A DNA stretch of 50,315 bases, from contig CALWXR010000015.1 in NCBI GenBank assembly GCA_944385535.1, positions 1 through 50,315 of the forward strand, written 5' to 3'. The translations under genes and the position numbers were made by a program. Shown piece by piece: positions 1 through 6,754 of the stretch. Below the pieces are notes generated by a model, which did not search any database, had not been told where the DNA came from, and was given only the letters and a program-made list of their open reading frames with translations. Source of the DNA: an uncultured Oscillospiraceae bacterium (lineage in GTDB: Bacteria > Bacillota > Clostridia > Oscillospirales > Oscillospiraceae). Position 1 is the first letter of the stretch. Each line of letters starts with the position of its first letter.

Positions 1-397
1 CAGGCAGACCCGCAAGGAAATCCACAACAAGCGCAGAAATTTCCTCTTTCCGGGCAATAAATCCCTCCAGCAGTTTTTGAAGAAAAAGTTGCAATTTCTC
101 AAAGGCGGCAGCAAAGGAAATGTCTGCCAGTTCGTCCGCAACCAGGCAAAACAGCGGCCCGGACGAGCGAAGGTCTCTGTCCTCCCGGACACCAACTGCC
201 AGGAACATATACCGCATCAATACAACGGCAGTCTGGGCGCACATTGCGTCATAGGACAGGGAGCGGCATTCCTTTGTCAGCTTCAGGACAGACTTGCTCT
301 TCTTCAAAATGCTGCTGATCTGATATCGTTTGAAAAAAATTTGGATTCTGGAAGAAAAACGCTTTTCATTTTCAACATCAAATGCTATACTGTTCAT
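1..397 (-). pseudogene. Internally deleted IS4-like transposase, 3' end beyond window
   Basis: Reading leftward from an ATG at 397, about 132 codons are open to the window edge, with an AAGGGG element 12 bases upstream. The first 33 or so residues (MNSIAFDVENEKRFSSRIQ...) match what I recall as the N-terminus of IS4-family DDE transposases common in gut Clostridia. They run directly into KSVLKLTKECRSLSYDAM, which in intact copies lies near the C-terminus, just after the last catalytic region. The roughly 300 residues between, which should hold the catalytic Asp, Asp and Glu, are absent, yet the join is in frame. The product would therefore be inactive as a transposase. The family call rests on memory, not on a search. 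Confidence 0.7.
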
Positions 398-440
398 AGT
401 GCAGACCCCTTGTATGTGTTTGGTGTTTTGTGGTGATTAC

Positions 441-449
441 ATTATACCA
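441..449 (-). promoter_or_regulatory. Extended -10 promoter of the transposase remnant
   Basis: On the minus strand TGG directly precedes TATAAT (441-446), an extended -10 arrangement about 45 bases upstream of the ATG at 397. No good -35 box is visible. Confidence 0.4.
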
Positions 450-564
450 TACATTGGGTCTGTACTGCTTTTTTATTTCGCAAAATCGGCTAAAAAGTTT
501 GGTTTTTTAGGGGTGCGAAGTTTGAGTAATTGACATATTCCAAACATTTTGCTGCACTAGTTTC

Positions 565-626
565 GGAATCGGTAACGAGAGTCGGGTTTCCCGTAGCCTT
601 GGGCGCATTGAGCGCAGCCGATTCTT
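565..626 (+). other. Folded non-coding structure resembling the neighbouring small RNA
   Basis: GAATCGG at 566-572 pairs with CCGATTC at 618-624. Inside lie two hairpins, CGGGTTTCCCG (583-593) and GCGCATTGAGCGC (603-615). The order outer stem, CGGG/CCCG hairpin, AGCCTT, second hairpin is the same as in the candidate small RNA at 771-896. A TTGACA box at 530-535 has no good -10 partner, so this copy may be silent or decayed. The rest of 440-736 shows no gene. Confidence 0.4.
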
Positions 627-736
627 CGTTATGTTTATAGGACATAGCATATTCAACTCAACTTAGTAGATCATATAGCTGTAAGCCCCAAATGAAACAA
701 ATTTAATAACAGGATAACACACTCCGGTGCATTTCC

Positions 737-765
737 TTGACAATCTCAAGTAGCGTTGATATACT
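737..765 (+). promoter_or_regulatory. Strong sigma-A promoter for candidate small RNA
   Basis: TTGACA at 737-742 and TATACT at 760-765 with a 17-base spacer. Transcription would start near 771, right at the base of the hairpin structure. No coding region follows on this strand before the terminator. Confidence 0.75.
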
Positions 766-770
766 AATTC

Positions 771-896
771 TGGAAGAAGCGTTCGTGTACGGGTAAACTC
801 CCGGAGCCTTAGTGGCTAACCGTTCGCTTCTTCCGCTGACAAATTCCAAAAGAGAAAACCGTCATTTCTTCCTTCAGGGCTGAAATGACGGTTTTT
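771..896 (+). ncRNA. Candidate small RNA, about 125 nt, unknown class
   Basis: The transcript predicted from the promoter at 737-765 would open with GGAAGAAGCG (772-781), which pairs perfectly with CGCTTCTTCC (825-834). Within this stem are a CGGG-TAAACT-CCCG hairpin (790-803) and an AGCC-TTAGT-GGCT hairpin (805-817), so the RNA can form a three-way junction, followed by a short linker and an intrinsic terminator. No start codon with a ribosome binding site is present. I compared it by eye with 6S, tmRNA and the small SRP RNA and found no match to their conserved parts. Function is unknown; a trans-acting regulator or a protein-binding RNA are both possible. Confidence 0.55.
855..896 (+). terminator. 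Intrinsic terminator, usable from both sides
   Basis: AAAACCGTCATTTC (855-868) pairs with its exact complement ending at 895, followed by T residues. On the minus strand the same hairpin can end transcripts of the CobW operon arriving from 1114 through the repeat element. Confidence 0.85.
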
Positions 897-907
897 GTAT
901 TCAATTT

Positions 908-1117
908 AGGGAAGCTCTGATTAAATACCCATGCGCTTTTGCCGTGCGCCACCATTCATGAAAGGCTGCGGCGCATGGGTATGGATATGCATCCGCATCG
1001 GTTGCCTCGCAAGGGGCGAGATGCTGGCATTTATAAATCATTTTACTATGAATGCGGAGCTTTCATAGTAAATCGTCTGCTGCTCAGCCGCAGACGATTT
1101 ATTCGGAGTTTCCTTAG
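908..1117. repeat. Palindromic repeat element, copy 1 (four hairpins, imperfect terminal inverted repeats)
   Basis: The ends are imperfect inverted repeats: AGGGAAGCTCTGATTAAAT at 908 and, read from the other strand, AAGGAAACTCCGAATAAAT ending at 1116. Inside are hairpins at 926-981 (TACCCATGCGC arms), about 1004-1033, 1042-1072 (TTTACTATGAA arms) and 1070-1100 (AAATCGTCTGC arms). About 37 bases at the right end, from TGCTCAGCCGC onward, match the right end of the element at 32964-33047. The right end supplies the stop codon region of the gene at 1114-2058. No open reading frame of its own; a MITE-like or palindromic intergenic element is the best description. Confidence 0.6.
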
Positions 1118-2058
1118 AAGGTTGCCACGTCCGGCTCCGCGGGAACCACGCCCTTTATCACCTGGATGGCAGTAAGCACCGGCCCCATGTCTCCTTTGTA
1201 CAGGGGATGCTTTTCCGCGGAGATCTTGGCGGTTACCATGACCCACTCCCGGGACTCCAGGGAAGCGGCCTTGTCATAGCGGCAGGGAATGCCGCAGAAC
1301 TGGATGTCCTCCACACAGCAGGTCATCACAAACCGGCCGGGGGCGAACATGCCGTTCTTCTCCCGGCGAAGCATGGCCACCTGGGCTTTGAAAGAAACGG
1401 TCTTGCCGTCGTACTTTTCCGGCTCCTCGCTTACGTCCCGGTACCACAGGGCATAGTCCTCGTCCTTCACCTGGATCACCGGGGCGTTGATATCAAAGGG
1501 CAAAGGATCCTGGATCTCGTCAAAGGAGGTGGTTCCGTCGGTGTAGTCGTAGAGGATGTCGATCCGGCGGCTGGCCGCCCGGGCCAGCTTGTGATAGGGC
1601 ATCACATCGCATCCCTTTTCCAGACGGTTGAATACCACCATCTGGGCGCCCACCAGCTTGTCCATGACCAGATTGCGCATGTTGGCGTTATAGGCCATGA
1701 TGGTGGTGGAATCAGCGAACATGACCTCCTGGGCCACCACCCAATTCTCCGGGAATCGCATGTACAGATCCCCTACCTGCTGCATGCCGTTCAGCTCTGC
1801 CACCACCCGCTGGGCCTTGTACTTTTTCGCCAGGGCCTGCAGCTGCTTGGTGGTGACCGTCTGCTGATCCAGCACTTCCAGATACACATTTTTATGGGGA
1901 TAGGCGGAGAAGTCATATTCCTCCTCCCCTTCTTCAAACACCAGCAGCAGCGTCCGCTCCCCGGCGTTGAACCGCTCGTCTTCCAATGTCTCCTGAATAA
2001 ACTTGGTTTTCCCGGAGTCCAGGAAGCCGGTAAAGGCATAAACTGGGATCTGGGTCAT
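1114..2058 (-). CDS. CobW-family GTPase with C-terminal DUF1980-like domain
   Basis: A 314-residue cytoplasmic protein. The N-terminus carries a Walker A loop (GFLDSGKTKF, residues 11-20) of the CobW/COG0523 P-loop GTPases. It lacks the CxCC metal site found in its neighbour, and the usual ENEFG segment is replaced by an acidic EEGEEEYDF. The last 110 residues (GKTVSFKAQV ... APGRFVMTCCVEDIQFCGIPC) resemble the OB-like C-terminal domain of the YcgQ/TIGR03943 membrane proteins, there paired with a permease. It starts 3 bases after the stop of the His-rich CobW gene, so the two are co-transcribed, with GGGGTG as ribosome binding site. A role in metal allocation is inferred. The domain fusion is the odd feature; no permease partner is in the window. 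Confidence 0.75.
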   Translation of the reverse strand: MTQIPVYAFTGFLDSGKTKFIQETLEDERFNAGERTLLLVFEEGEEEYDFSAYPHKNVYLEVLDQQTVTTKQLQALAKKYKAQRVVAELNGMQQVGDLYMRFPENWVVAQEVMFADSTTIMAYNANMRNLVMDKLVGAQMVVFNRLEKGCDVMPYHKLARAASRRIDILYDYTDGTTSFDEIQDPLPFDINAPVIQVKDEDYALWYRDVSEEPEKYDGKTVSFKAQVAMLRREKNGMFAPGRFVMTCCVEDIQFCGIPCRYDKAASLESREWVMVTAKISAEKHPLYKGDMGPVLTAIQVIKGVVPAEPDVATF

Positions 2059-2061
2059 ATC

Positions 2062-3234
2062 TTACACCCCAAACAGTTCCGCCACACCGGCCTCATCCAG
2101 TTTGGAACCGATAACGCACAGCTTGCCGGTAATATCTGCAGAGCCGCTGCGGACATTGAATTCCTCGGGAACATAGTCAAAGTGAATCCAACTGCCATCC
2201 TGGGCCGGCAGAATGCCCTTGGCCCGGAGGATCATACCGTACTTGCCGGAATCCAAAGCGTGCAGGGCTTCCTCCACCGCTTCCATGGTGAACTTCTTGG
2301 CGGTCTCCACGCCCCAGGAGGTGAACACCTCGTCAGCATGGTGATGATGGTGATGATGCTCGTGGTCATGATGGCAGCAATGGTGTCCCTCTTCTTCCTC
2401 ATGGTCATGGTGGTGACCGCAGCAGTGGTGTTCCCCTTCGTGATCATGATGATGGTGCCCATCCTCGTGATCGTGGTGATGGTGGCAGCAGTGGTGCTCC
2501 TCGTCCTCCTCATGGTCGTGGTGGCAGCAGTGATGTTCATCCGCTTCCGCCTCATGGTCATGATGGTGGTGATGTTCCTCTTCTTCCTCTTCCGCCTGAA
2601 GCCGCTCCTTTTCCAGTCTTGCCAGCTCCGCGGCAACGGAGGCCTTGCCTTCCATGGCTTCCAGAAGCTGAGGGCCCGTCAGCTGCTCCCAGGGGGTGGT
2701 GACGATGGTAGCCACCTGGTTGTGCTCCCGGATCAGCTCCACTGCGGTATCCAGCTTTGCCTGGGGGATGTTGCCGGTACGGGAAAGGATGATGGTAGAG
2801 GCGGTTTCAATCTGGTTGTTATAGAACTCGCCGAAGTTCTTCATATAAACCTTCACCTTACCGGCGTCGGCCACGGCCACGGTATATCCCAGGGTGACCT
2901 TCTCGTTGGTCACCTTGTTCACCGCGGCGATTACATCGGACAGCTTGCCCACGCCGGAGGGCTCAATGAGAATCCGATCCGGATCATACTGCTCGATCAC
3001 CTGGGTCAGGGCCTTGCCAAAGTCGCCAACCAGGGAGCAGCAGATGCAGCCGGAATTCATCTCCGTAATGTTGATTCCCGCGTCATGCAAAAAGCCGCCG
3101 TCAATGCCGATTTCGCCGAACTCATTTTCAATGAGCACGATTTTTTGGCCCTTATAAGCCTCCACGATCATCTTTTTGATCAGCGTTGTCTTACCGGCTC
3201 CAAGGAAACCGGAATAAATATCGATTTTTGTCAT
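2062..3234 (-). CDS. CobW/COG0523 metallochaperone GTPase with His/Cys-rich insert
   Basis: A 390-residue P-loop GTPase. Visible are Walker A GFLGAGKTT (9-17), the metal-binding GCICC motif (Cys63, Cys65, Cys66), the ENEFGEIGID segment and EPSGV. Residues 215-299 form an acidic and His-rich stretch containing four units of the type HHCC(H)HHDHE, then a CobW C-terminal domain. Members of this family hand zinc, cobalt or other metals to target enzymes; His-rich inserts are typical and suggest zinc or nickel buffering. The HCC repeats add cysteines to the usual His/Asp pattern, which is less common. First gene of a two-gene operon with its own promoter at 3268-3296. The metal is not determinable from sequence. 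Confidence 0.9.
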   Translation of the reverse strand: MTKIDIYSGFLGAGKTTLIKKMIVEAYKGQKIVLIENEFGEIGIDGGFLHDAGINITEMNSGCICCSLVGDFGKALTQVIEQYDPDRILIEPSGVGKLSDVIAAVNKVTNEKVTLGYTVAVADAGKVKVYMKNFGEFYNNQIETASTIILSRTGNIPQAKLDTAVELIREHNQVATIVTTPWEQLTGPQLLEAMEGKASVAAELARLEKERLQAEEEEEEHHHHHDHEAEADEHHCCHHDHEEDEEHHCCHHHHDHEDGHHHHDHEGEHHCCGHHHDHEEEEGHHCCHHDHEHHHHHHHADEVFTSWGVETAKKFTMEAVEEALHALDSGKYGMILRAKGILPAQDGSWIHFDYVPEEFNVRSGSADITGKLCVIGSKLDEAGVAELFGV

Positions 3235-3267
3235 AAAAACACCTTCTGTAAAAAATCTCTACCCATT

Positions 3268-3296
3268 ATTATATCACCGGCTGTCAACTGTTACAA
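3268..3296 (-). promoter_or_regulatory. Promoter of the CobW operon
   Basis: TTGTAA (3291-3296) and TATAAT (3268-3273) on the minus strand, spacer 17. An alternative TTGACA lies too close to the -10 to be used. No Zur-like operator palindrome was recognised. Confidence 0.65.
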
Positions 3297-3401
3297 GAGA
3301 AATCTCATAAACTTTTTCGACGCCTTTCCCTTGTATTTCCTTCCGTGAATCCATTATGCTGACAGTGGCAGAATATATCCCCCGCAATGCGACACTCTGC
3401 C

Positions 3402-3441
3402 AAAGCGCCGCCCCGGATCTCCCCCGGGGCGGCGCTTTTTT
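3402..3441. terminator. GC-rich terminator after the sipL-like gene
   Basis: AAAGCGCCGCCCCGG and its complement form a 15-base-pair stem. The run of six T lies on the plus side, while only TTT follows on the minus side, so it terminates plus-strand transcripts best although both flanking genes are on the minus strand. Confidence 0.7.
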
Positions 3442-3450
3442 ACGGAAGCC

Positions 3451-4950
3451 TCAGTTTACCGGGATCAGAAGCATCTGTCCGGGAGCCGGTTCCTCAGTCA
3501 GCTGATTTGCTTTGCGTATGGCGTCCACTGTAGAACCGGCGGTTTTCGCCATATCCCACAGTCCCATGCTTCCCGCCCGGCACAAGATCAAAGAGGGGCG
3601 GTTGGCCTCCGGCTCCGTCTGTTCCCCCAGTTCGATCCCGATGACCATAGGGATCTCTTGCCTGGTCATAGCGGTGACGGCCAGCGGCAGTTCCATTTTC
3701 ACATTGACACTGCCATTTCCTACCCCTGCCTGCAGCCCTTCCACAGCCATAGGCAGCACCGTCAGGCGGCTGTTTTCATCCGCGTTCATGGGGTATTGCC
3801 CCTCCCACCGGGCGATAGCCGTATGGAGAACGCCGTCCGCCCCATAGTAAAGCACCTGGAAAGTACCGGGGATCTCCATTTCCACCCGGTCTCCGTTCCG
3901 TCTTTGCCGGGGGAAGTCCGGCAAAAAGCTGACGTCCACCCCTTGATCCGCGTCGGCAGGAATGTTCTGTTCCCCATACAGATTTTCCCGCCGGCTTTCC
4001 AGAATCGCGGGAAGCTCCATCTGGCGCAACTCCCCACGCAACTCCCGATTGGGGGCATACGCGTCCTGGATCAGCTCCAGCATTTCCCGGTCGTTAACGA
4101 TGTACTGCGCGGTCAATCCCGCTTTCAGCCGGAAATGCCCCTCATCGTCCAGCTCCAGTTCCAGGCTGGTAGGCATTAAGAAAACATCCACCTGGGCATC
4201 CACGCTGTATTCTCCGTTCAGCTGGGCATATTGAGACAGAGGCACTTCAAAATCCACGCTGTTCATCTGGCCTTCTTCACCCCGGTACAGAACATGGAGA
4301 TTTCCGTTCCCCCGGAATACAATCTTATTTGCCAGCACCTTTTTATCCGTAACGGCAGGCCGCAGGCAGTAGTAAATGATCTTCTCCGGCTGTGGATCAG
4401 GCCCGGACACCGTCAGTTCCTCATCGATCAGGAAGGTTTTCTCCCCAACCTCCTTGGGCAGCCGTATGGGATAGGTGCTGCGCAGCAGCTCGACCCCCTG
4501 GATATTCTCGTCGGGAAGATACGTCTCCCCCTCCATGGGGGAAAAGGCCTCCGCCATGGCGGCAACGCCGGAACGTACCATGATCTTACGGGGGGAAACA
4601 GATCGGGCGTCTACAAATCTGGGCATACACCGGATCCGTATCTCACCCTCCGGCGTGCGGTCAGGCAGATCCCACTTCATTTGGAAGGGGATCCACCCAT
4701 CGATCACCCGCTCCTGGCTGCCGTCCTCCGGCGCGTACAGCACCCAGACCATCAGCCCGCCGGAGCAGGCGACACTGTCGCCCCGCCATTCCTTTCCCCG
4801 GAGAATCACCTGTCCCCAGGCCGCCAGTATCCGGCCAATGTCCGGCATACCGTCAGGCAGCTTGATCTCCTGGGTAGCCTCGCCGTTCTGGATCTCCTGC
4901 AAAGGCATAATCATGTAGCTGTGTGTAGATTTATGAAACTGCAGCTGCAT
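3451..4950 (-). CDS. sipL: SipL-like spore morphogenesis protein (SPOCS repeats plus LysM)
   Basis: A 499-residue protein without signal peptide. The N-terminal two-thirds show the SPOCS/DUF3794 pattern (for example LPDGMPDIGRILAAWGQV near residue 35, then repeated beta-rich segments), and the last 45 residues are a LysM domain (LWDMAKTAGSTVDAIRKANQL ... MLLIPV). In Clostridioides difficile the matching protein SipL binds SpoIVA through LysM and is needed for coat assembly around the forespore; spoIVA is also in this window. The start at 4950 is preferred over a GTG nine bases upstream because AGGAG sits eight bases before this ATG and overlaps the GTG. Single gene, ends in the GC-rich hairpin at 3402-3441. 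Confidence 0.85.
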   Translation of the reverse strand: MQLQFHKSTHSYMIMPLQEIQNGEATQEIKLPDGMPDIGRILAAWGQVILRGKEWRGDSVACSGGLMVWVLYAPEDGSQERVIDGWIPFQMKWDLPDRTPEGEIRIRCMPRFVDARSVSPRKIMVRSGVAAMAEAFSPMEGETYLPDENIQGVELLRSTYPIRLPKEVGEKTFLIDEELTVSGPDPQPEKIIYYCLRPAVTDKKVLANKIVFRGNGNLHVLYRGEEGQMNSVDFEVPLSQYAQLNGEYSVDAQVDVFLMPTSLELELDDEGHFRLKAGLTAQYIVNDREMLELIQDAYAPNRELRGELRQMELPAILESRRENLYGEQNIPADADQGVDVSFLPDFPRQRRNGDRVEMEIPGTFQVLYYGADGVLHTAIARWEGQYPMNADENSRLTVLPMAVEGLQAGVGNGSVNVKMELPLAVTAMTRQEIPMVIGIELGEQTEPEANRPSLILCRAGSMGLWDMAKTAGSTVDAIRKANQLTEEPAPGQMLLIPVN

Positions 4951-5012
4951 TTGAATCACTCCTTACTGGGTTTGGTGATACAGTATATTCACCTCGGGAC
5001 AAGTTTATGCCG

Positions 5013-5162
5013 TCATCTTCTTCCCATTAGGGAAAAACCCAGCACAATCAGCCCGATACCGCCGCAGCAGCAAACAAACCAGCTTCCCAGGCAATGCCCC
5101 AGGATCAGTCCCAGGCCAAAGCATACGCAGCACCATCCCTGCAGATGACTCTTCCGGCACAT
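5013..5162 (-). CDS. Small hydrophobic protein, 49 residues, unknown function
   Basis: The frame begins MCRKSHLQGWCC and contains one or two hydrophobic stretches (VCFGLGLILGHCLGSWFVCC and IGLIVLGFSLM), so a small membrane protein is likely. The start is supported by AGGGGGTG five bases upstream. It lies between the liv operon terminator and the sipL-like gene. Its ribosome binding site is part of the 3' arm of the liv terminator hairpin, so its translation may depend on read-through or be limited by that structure. I recall similar Cys-rich short proteins in Oscillospiraceae but assign no function. Confidence 0.6.
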   Translation of the reverse strand: MCRKSHLQGWCCVCFGLGLILGHCLGSWFVCCCGGIGLIVLGFSLMGRR

Positions 5163-5200
5163 AAAAACACCCCCTGCAAATTCTATGCAGAGGGTGTTTC
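5161..5200 (-). terminator. Terminator of the liv operon
   Basis: AACACCCTCTGCA and TGCAGGGGGTGTT (13-base arms, one mismatch) followed by TTTT on the minus strand, directly after livF. The 3' arm doubles as ribosome binding site of the 49-residue protein. Confidence 0.8.
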
Positions 5201-5210
5201 GGTTATGTGG

Positions 5211-5909
5211 TCAGCCGCCTAAGTATGCCTTCTTTACATCGTCGGAGCTTGCCAGTTCCTCACCGGTACCGCTGAGGGTGATCTTACCGGTTTCCAGCAC
5301 ATAGGCCCGGTCGGCGATCTGCAGGGCCTTGCGGGCGTTCTGCTCCACCAGCAAAATGGTGGTGCCCGCCTTATGCAGCTCCTTGATAATGTCAAAGATC
5401 TGATCCACCAGAATGGGGGCAAGACCCATGGAAGGCTCGTCCAGCATCATCAGCTTAGGGTGACTCATAAGCGCCCGCGACATGGCCAGCATCTGCTGCT
5501 CGCCGCCGGAGAGGGTTCCGGCGATCTGCTTGCGCCGCTCCTTCAGCCGGGGGAAATAATCAAAGACCATATCCAGGTCCTTCTGAGACACTTCCTTATT
5601 TACATAAGCGCCCATGTCCAGGTTCTCCTGCACCGTCATTTGCAGGAAGATCCGGCGGCCCTCCGGCACCTGGGCCAGTCCTGTACGGATCAGCTTATAG
5701 GCGTCGGTATGGGTGATATCCTGGCCGCAGAAGGAGATGGAGCCGCTGCGGGGGTGCATCAGGCCGGAAACGGTCTTCAGGATGGTAGACTTACCGGCTC
5801 CGTTGGCGCCGATGAGGGCAACGATCTCTCCTTCGTTTACCGCGAAGGAAACGCCCTTGATGGCATGGATGGCGCCGTAGTACACGTGCATATCTTCCAC
5901 TTTCAGCAT
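5211..5909 (-). CDS. livF: Branched-chain amino acid ABC transporter ATPase LivF
   Basis: A 232-residue ABC ATPase, the usual length for LivF. Walker A is GANGAGKST (about residue 34), the signature is LSGGEQQM, and Walker B is LMMLDEPSMGLAP, where the GLAP tail is typical of LivF rather than LivG. It pairs with LivG at the membrane to power uptake of leucine, isoleucine and valine. Last gene of the five-gene operon; its ATG overlaps the LivG stop by one base (TGATG), indicating translational coupling. Confidence 0.95.
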   Translation of the reverse strand: MLKVEDMHVYYGAIHAIKGVSFAVNEGEIVALIGANGAGKSTILKTVSGLMHPRSGSISFCGQDITHTDAYKLIRTGLAQVPEGRRIFLQMTVQENLDMGAYVNKEVSQKDLDMVFDYFPRLKERRKQIAGTLSGGEQQMLAMSRALMSHPKLMMLDEPSMGLAPILVDQIFDIIKELHKAGTTILLVEQNARKALQIADRAYVLETGKITLSGTGEELASSDDVKKAYLGG

Positions 5910-6754
5910 CAGGCTTTGCCCTCCTCTCTGCCAAGATAGGCTTCAATGACCGCCGGATCCTGGCGGATCTCTTCCGGGGTGCCCTTGGCAATGATCCGGC
6001 CGTAGTTGACCACGGCAATGGCCTCGCACACGTTCATCACCAGGTTCATGTCATGCTCAATGAGGAAAATGGCAATGTGGAAGGTGTCCCGGATGCGGCG
6101 GATCTGATTCATCAGCTCCGCTGTCTCGCTGGGGTTCATACCGGCGGCAGGCTCATCCAGCAAAATGATAGAGGGGTTGGTTGCCAAAGCCCGGACAATC
6201 TCCAGCCGCCGCTGGATGCCGTAAGGAAGGCTGCCTGCCTTCACATCCGCTTCGTCCGCCAGTCCCATAAAGGAAAGCAGCTCCATAGCCTTCTCATTGC
6301 TCATTTTTTCCGATTTAAAGTAGGCAGGCAGACGCAGCATGCTGTCGGCAAAAGAGCAGTGGATGGAGTTGTGCATGCCCACCTTCACATTATCCAGCAC
6401 CGTCATATCCGTAAACAGGCGGATATTCTGGAAGGTACGGGCAATTCCCAGCCGGTTGACCTTGTGAATGGGCATGCCCTTGATGTCGATGCCGTTAATC
6501 AGCACCGAGCCCCGGGTGGGCTGATACACGCCGGTGAGCAGGTTGAAAATGGTGGTCTTACCCGCGCCGTTGGGCCCGATCAGGCCGGAGATCTCGGTGG
6601 GGCCGATGGTGATGTTAAAGCTGTCAACCGCGGTCAGTCCTCCGAAGTCAATGCCCAGATTACGCACATCCAGAACAGGCTGCTTGCTGATATCCTGCTC
6701 CCGAAGCAAAGTATAGGTGGGGACCTTTAGAATTTTCCTGGAATATTCATTCAT
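5909..6754 (-). CDS. livG: Branched-chain amino acid ABC transporter ATPase LivG
   Basis: A 281-residue ABC ATPase with Walker A GPNGAGKTT, the LivG hallmark TGVYQPTRG and ARTFQNIRLF (Q-loop region), and Walker B IILLDEPAAGMNPSET. Signature region is atypical (LPYGIQRRLEI), as usual in LivG. About 25 extra N-terminal residues (MNEYSRKILKVPTYTLLREQ) precede the core. A clear AAGGAGGTG lies before the ATG, which overlaps the LivM stop by 8 bases. Confidence 0.95.
   Translation of the reverse strand: MNEYSRKILKVPTYTLLREQDISKQPVLDVRNLGIDFGGLTAVDSFNITIGPTEISGLIGPNGAGKTTIFNLLTGVYQPTRGSVLINGIDIKGMPIHKVNRLGIARTFQNIRLFTDMTVLDNVKVGMHNSIHCSFADSMLRLPAYFKSEKMSNEKAMELLSFMGLADEADVKAGSLPYGIQRRLEIVRALATNPSIILLDEPAAGMNPSETAELMNQIRRIRDTFHIAIFLIEHDMNLVMNVCEAIAVVNYGRIIAKGTPEEIRQDPAVIEAYLGREEGKA

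Noticed and set aside
771-834. tRNA or tmRNA-like gene
   Set aside because: The stem and two-hairpin layout is cloverleaf-like, but there is no T-loop GTTCRA motif, anticodon arm or CCA end in the right place.
2330-2590. Short tandem repeats that could be taken for a CRISPR or satellite
   Set aside because: They encode the His/Cys-rich insert of the CobW protein; units vary in length and stay in frame.
1207-3348. 713-codon open frame on the plus strand, rich in Met/Val
   Set aside because: It lies antisense to the two CobW genes; the Met/Val runs are the reverse complement of the His/Asp-rich repeats. No ribosome binding site or domain.
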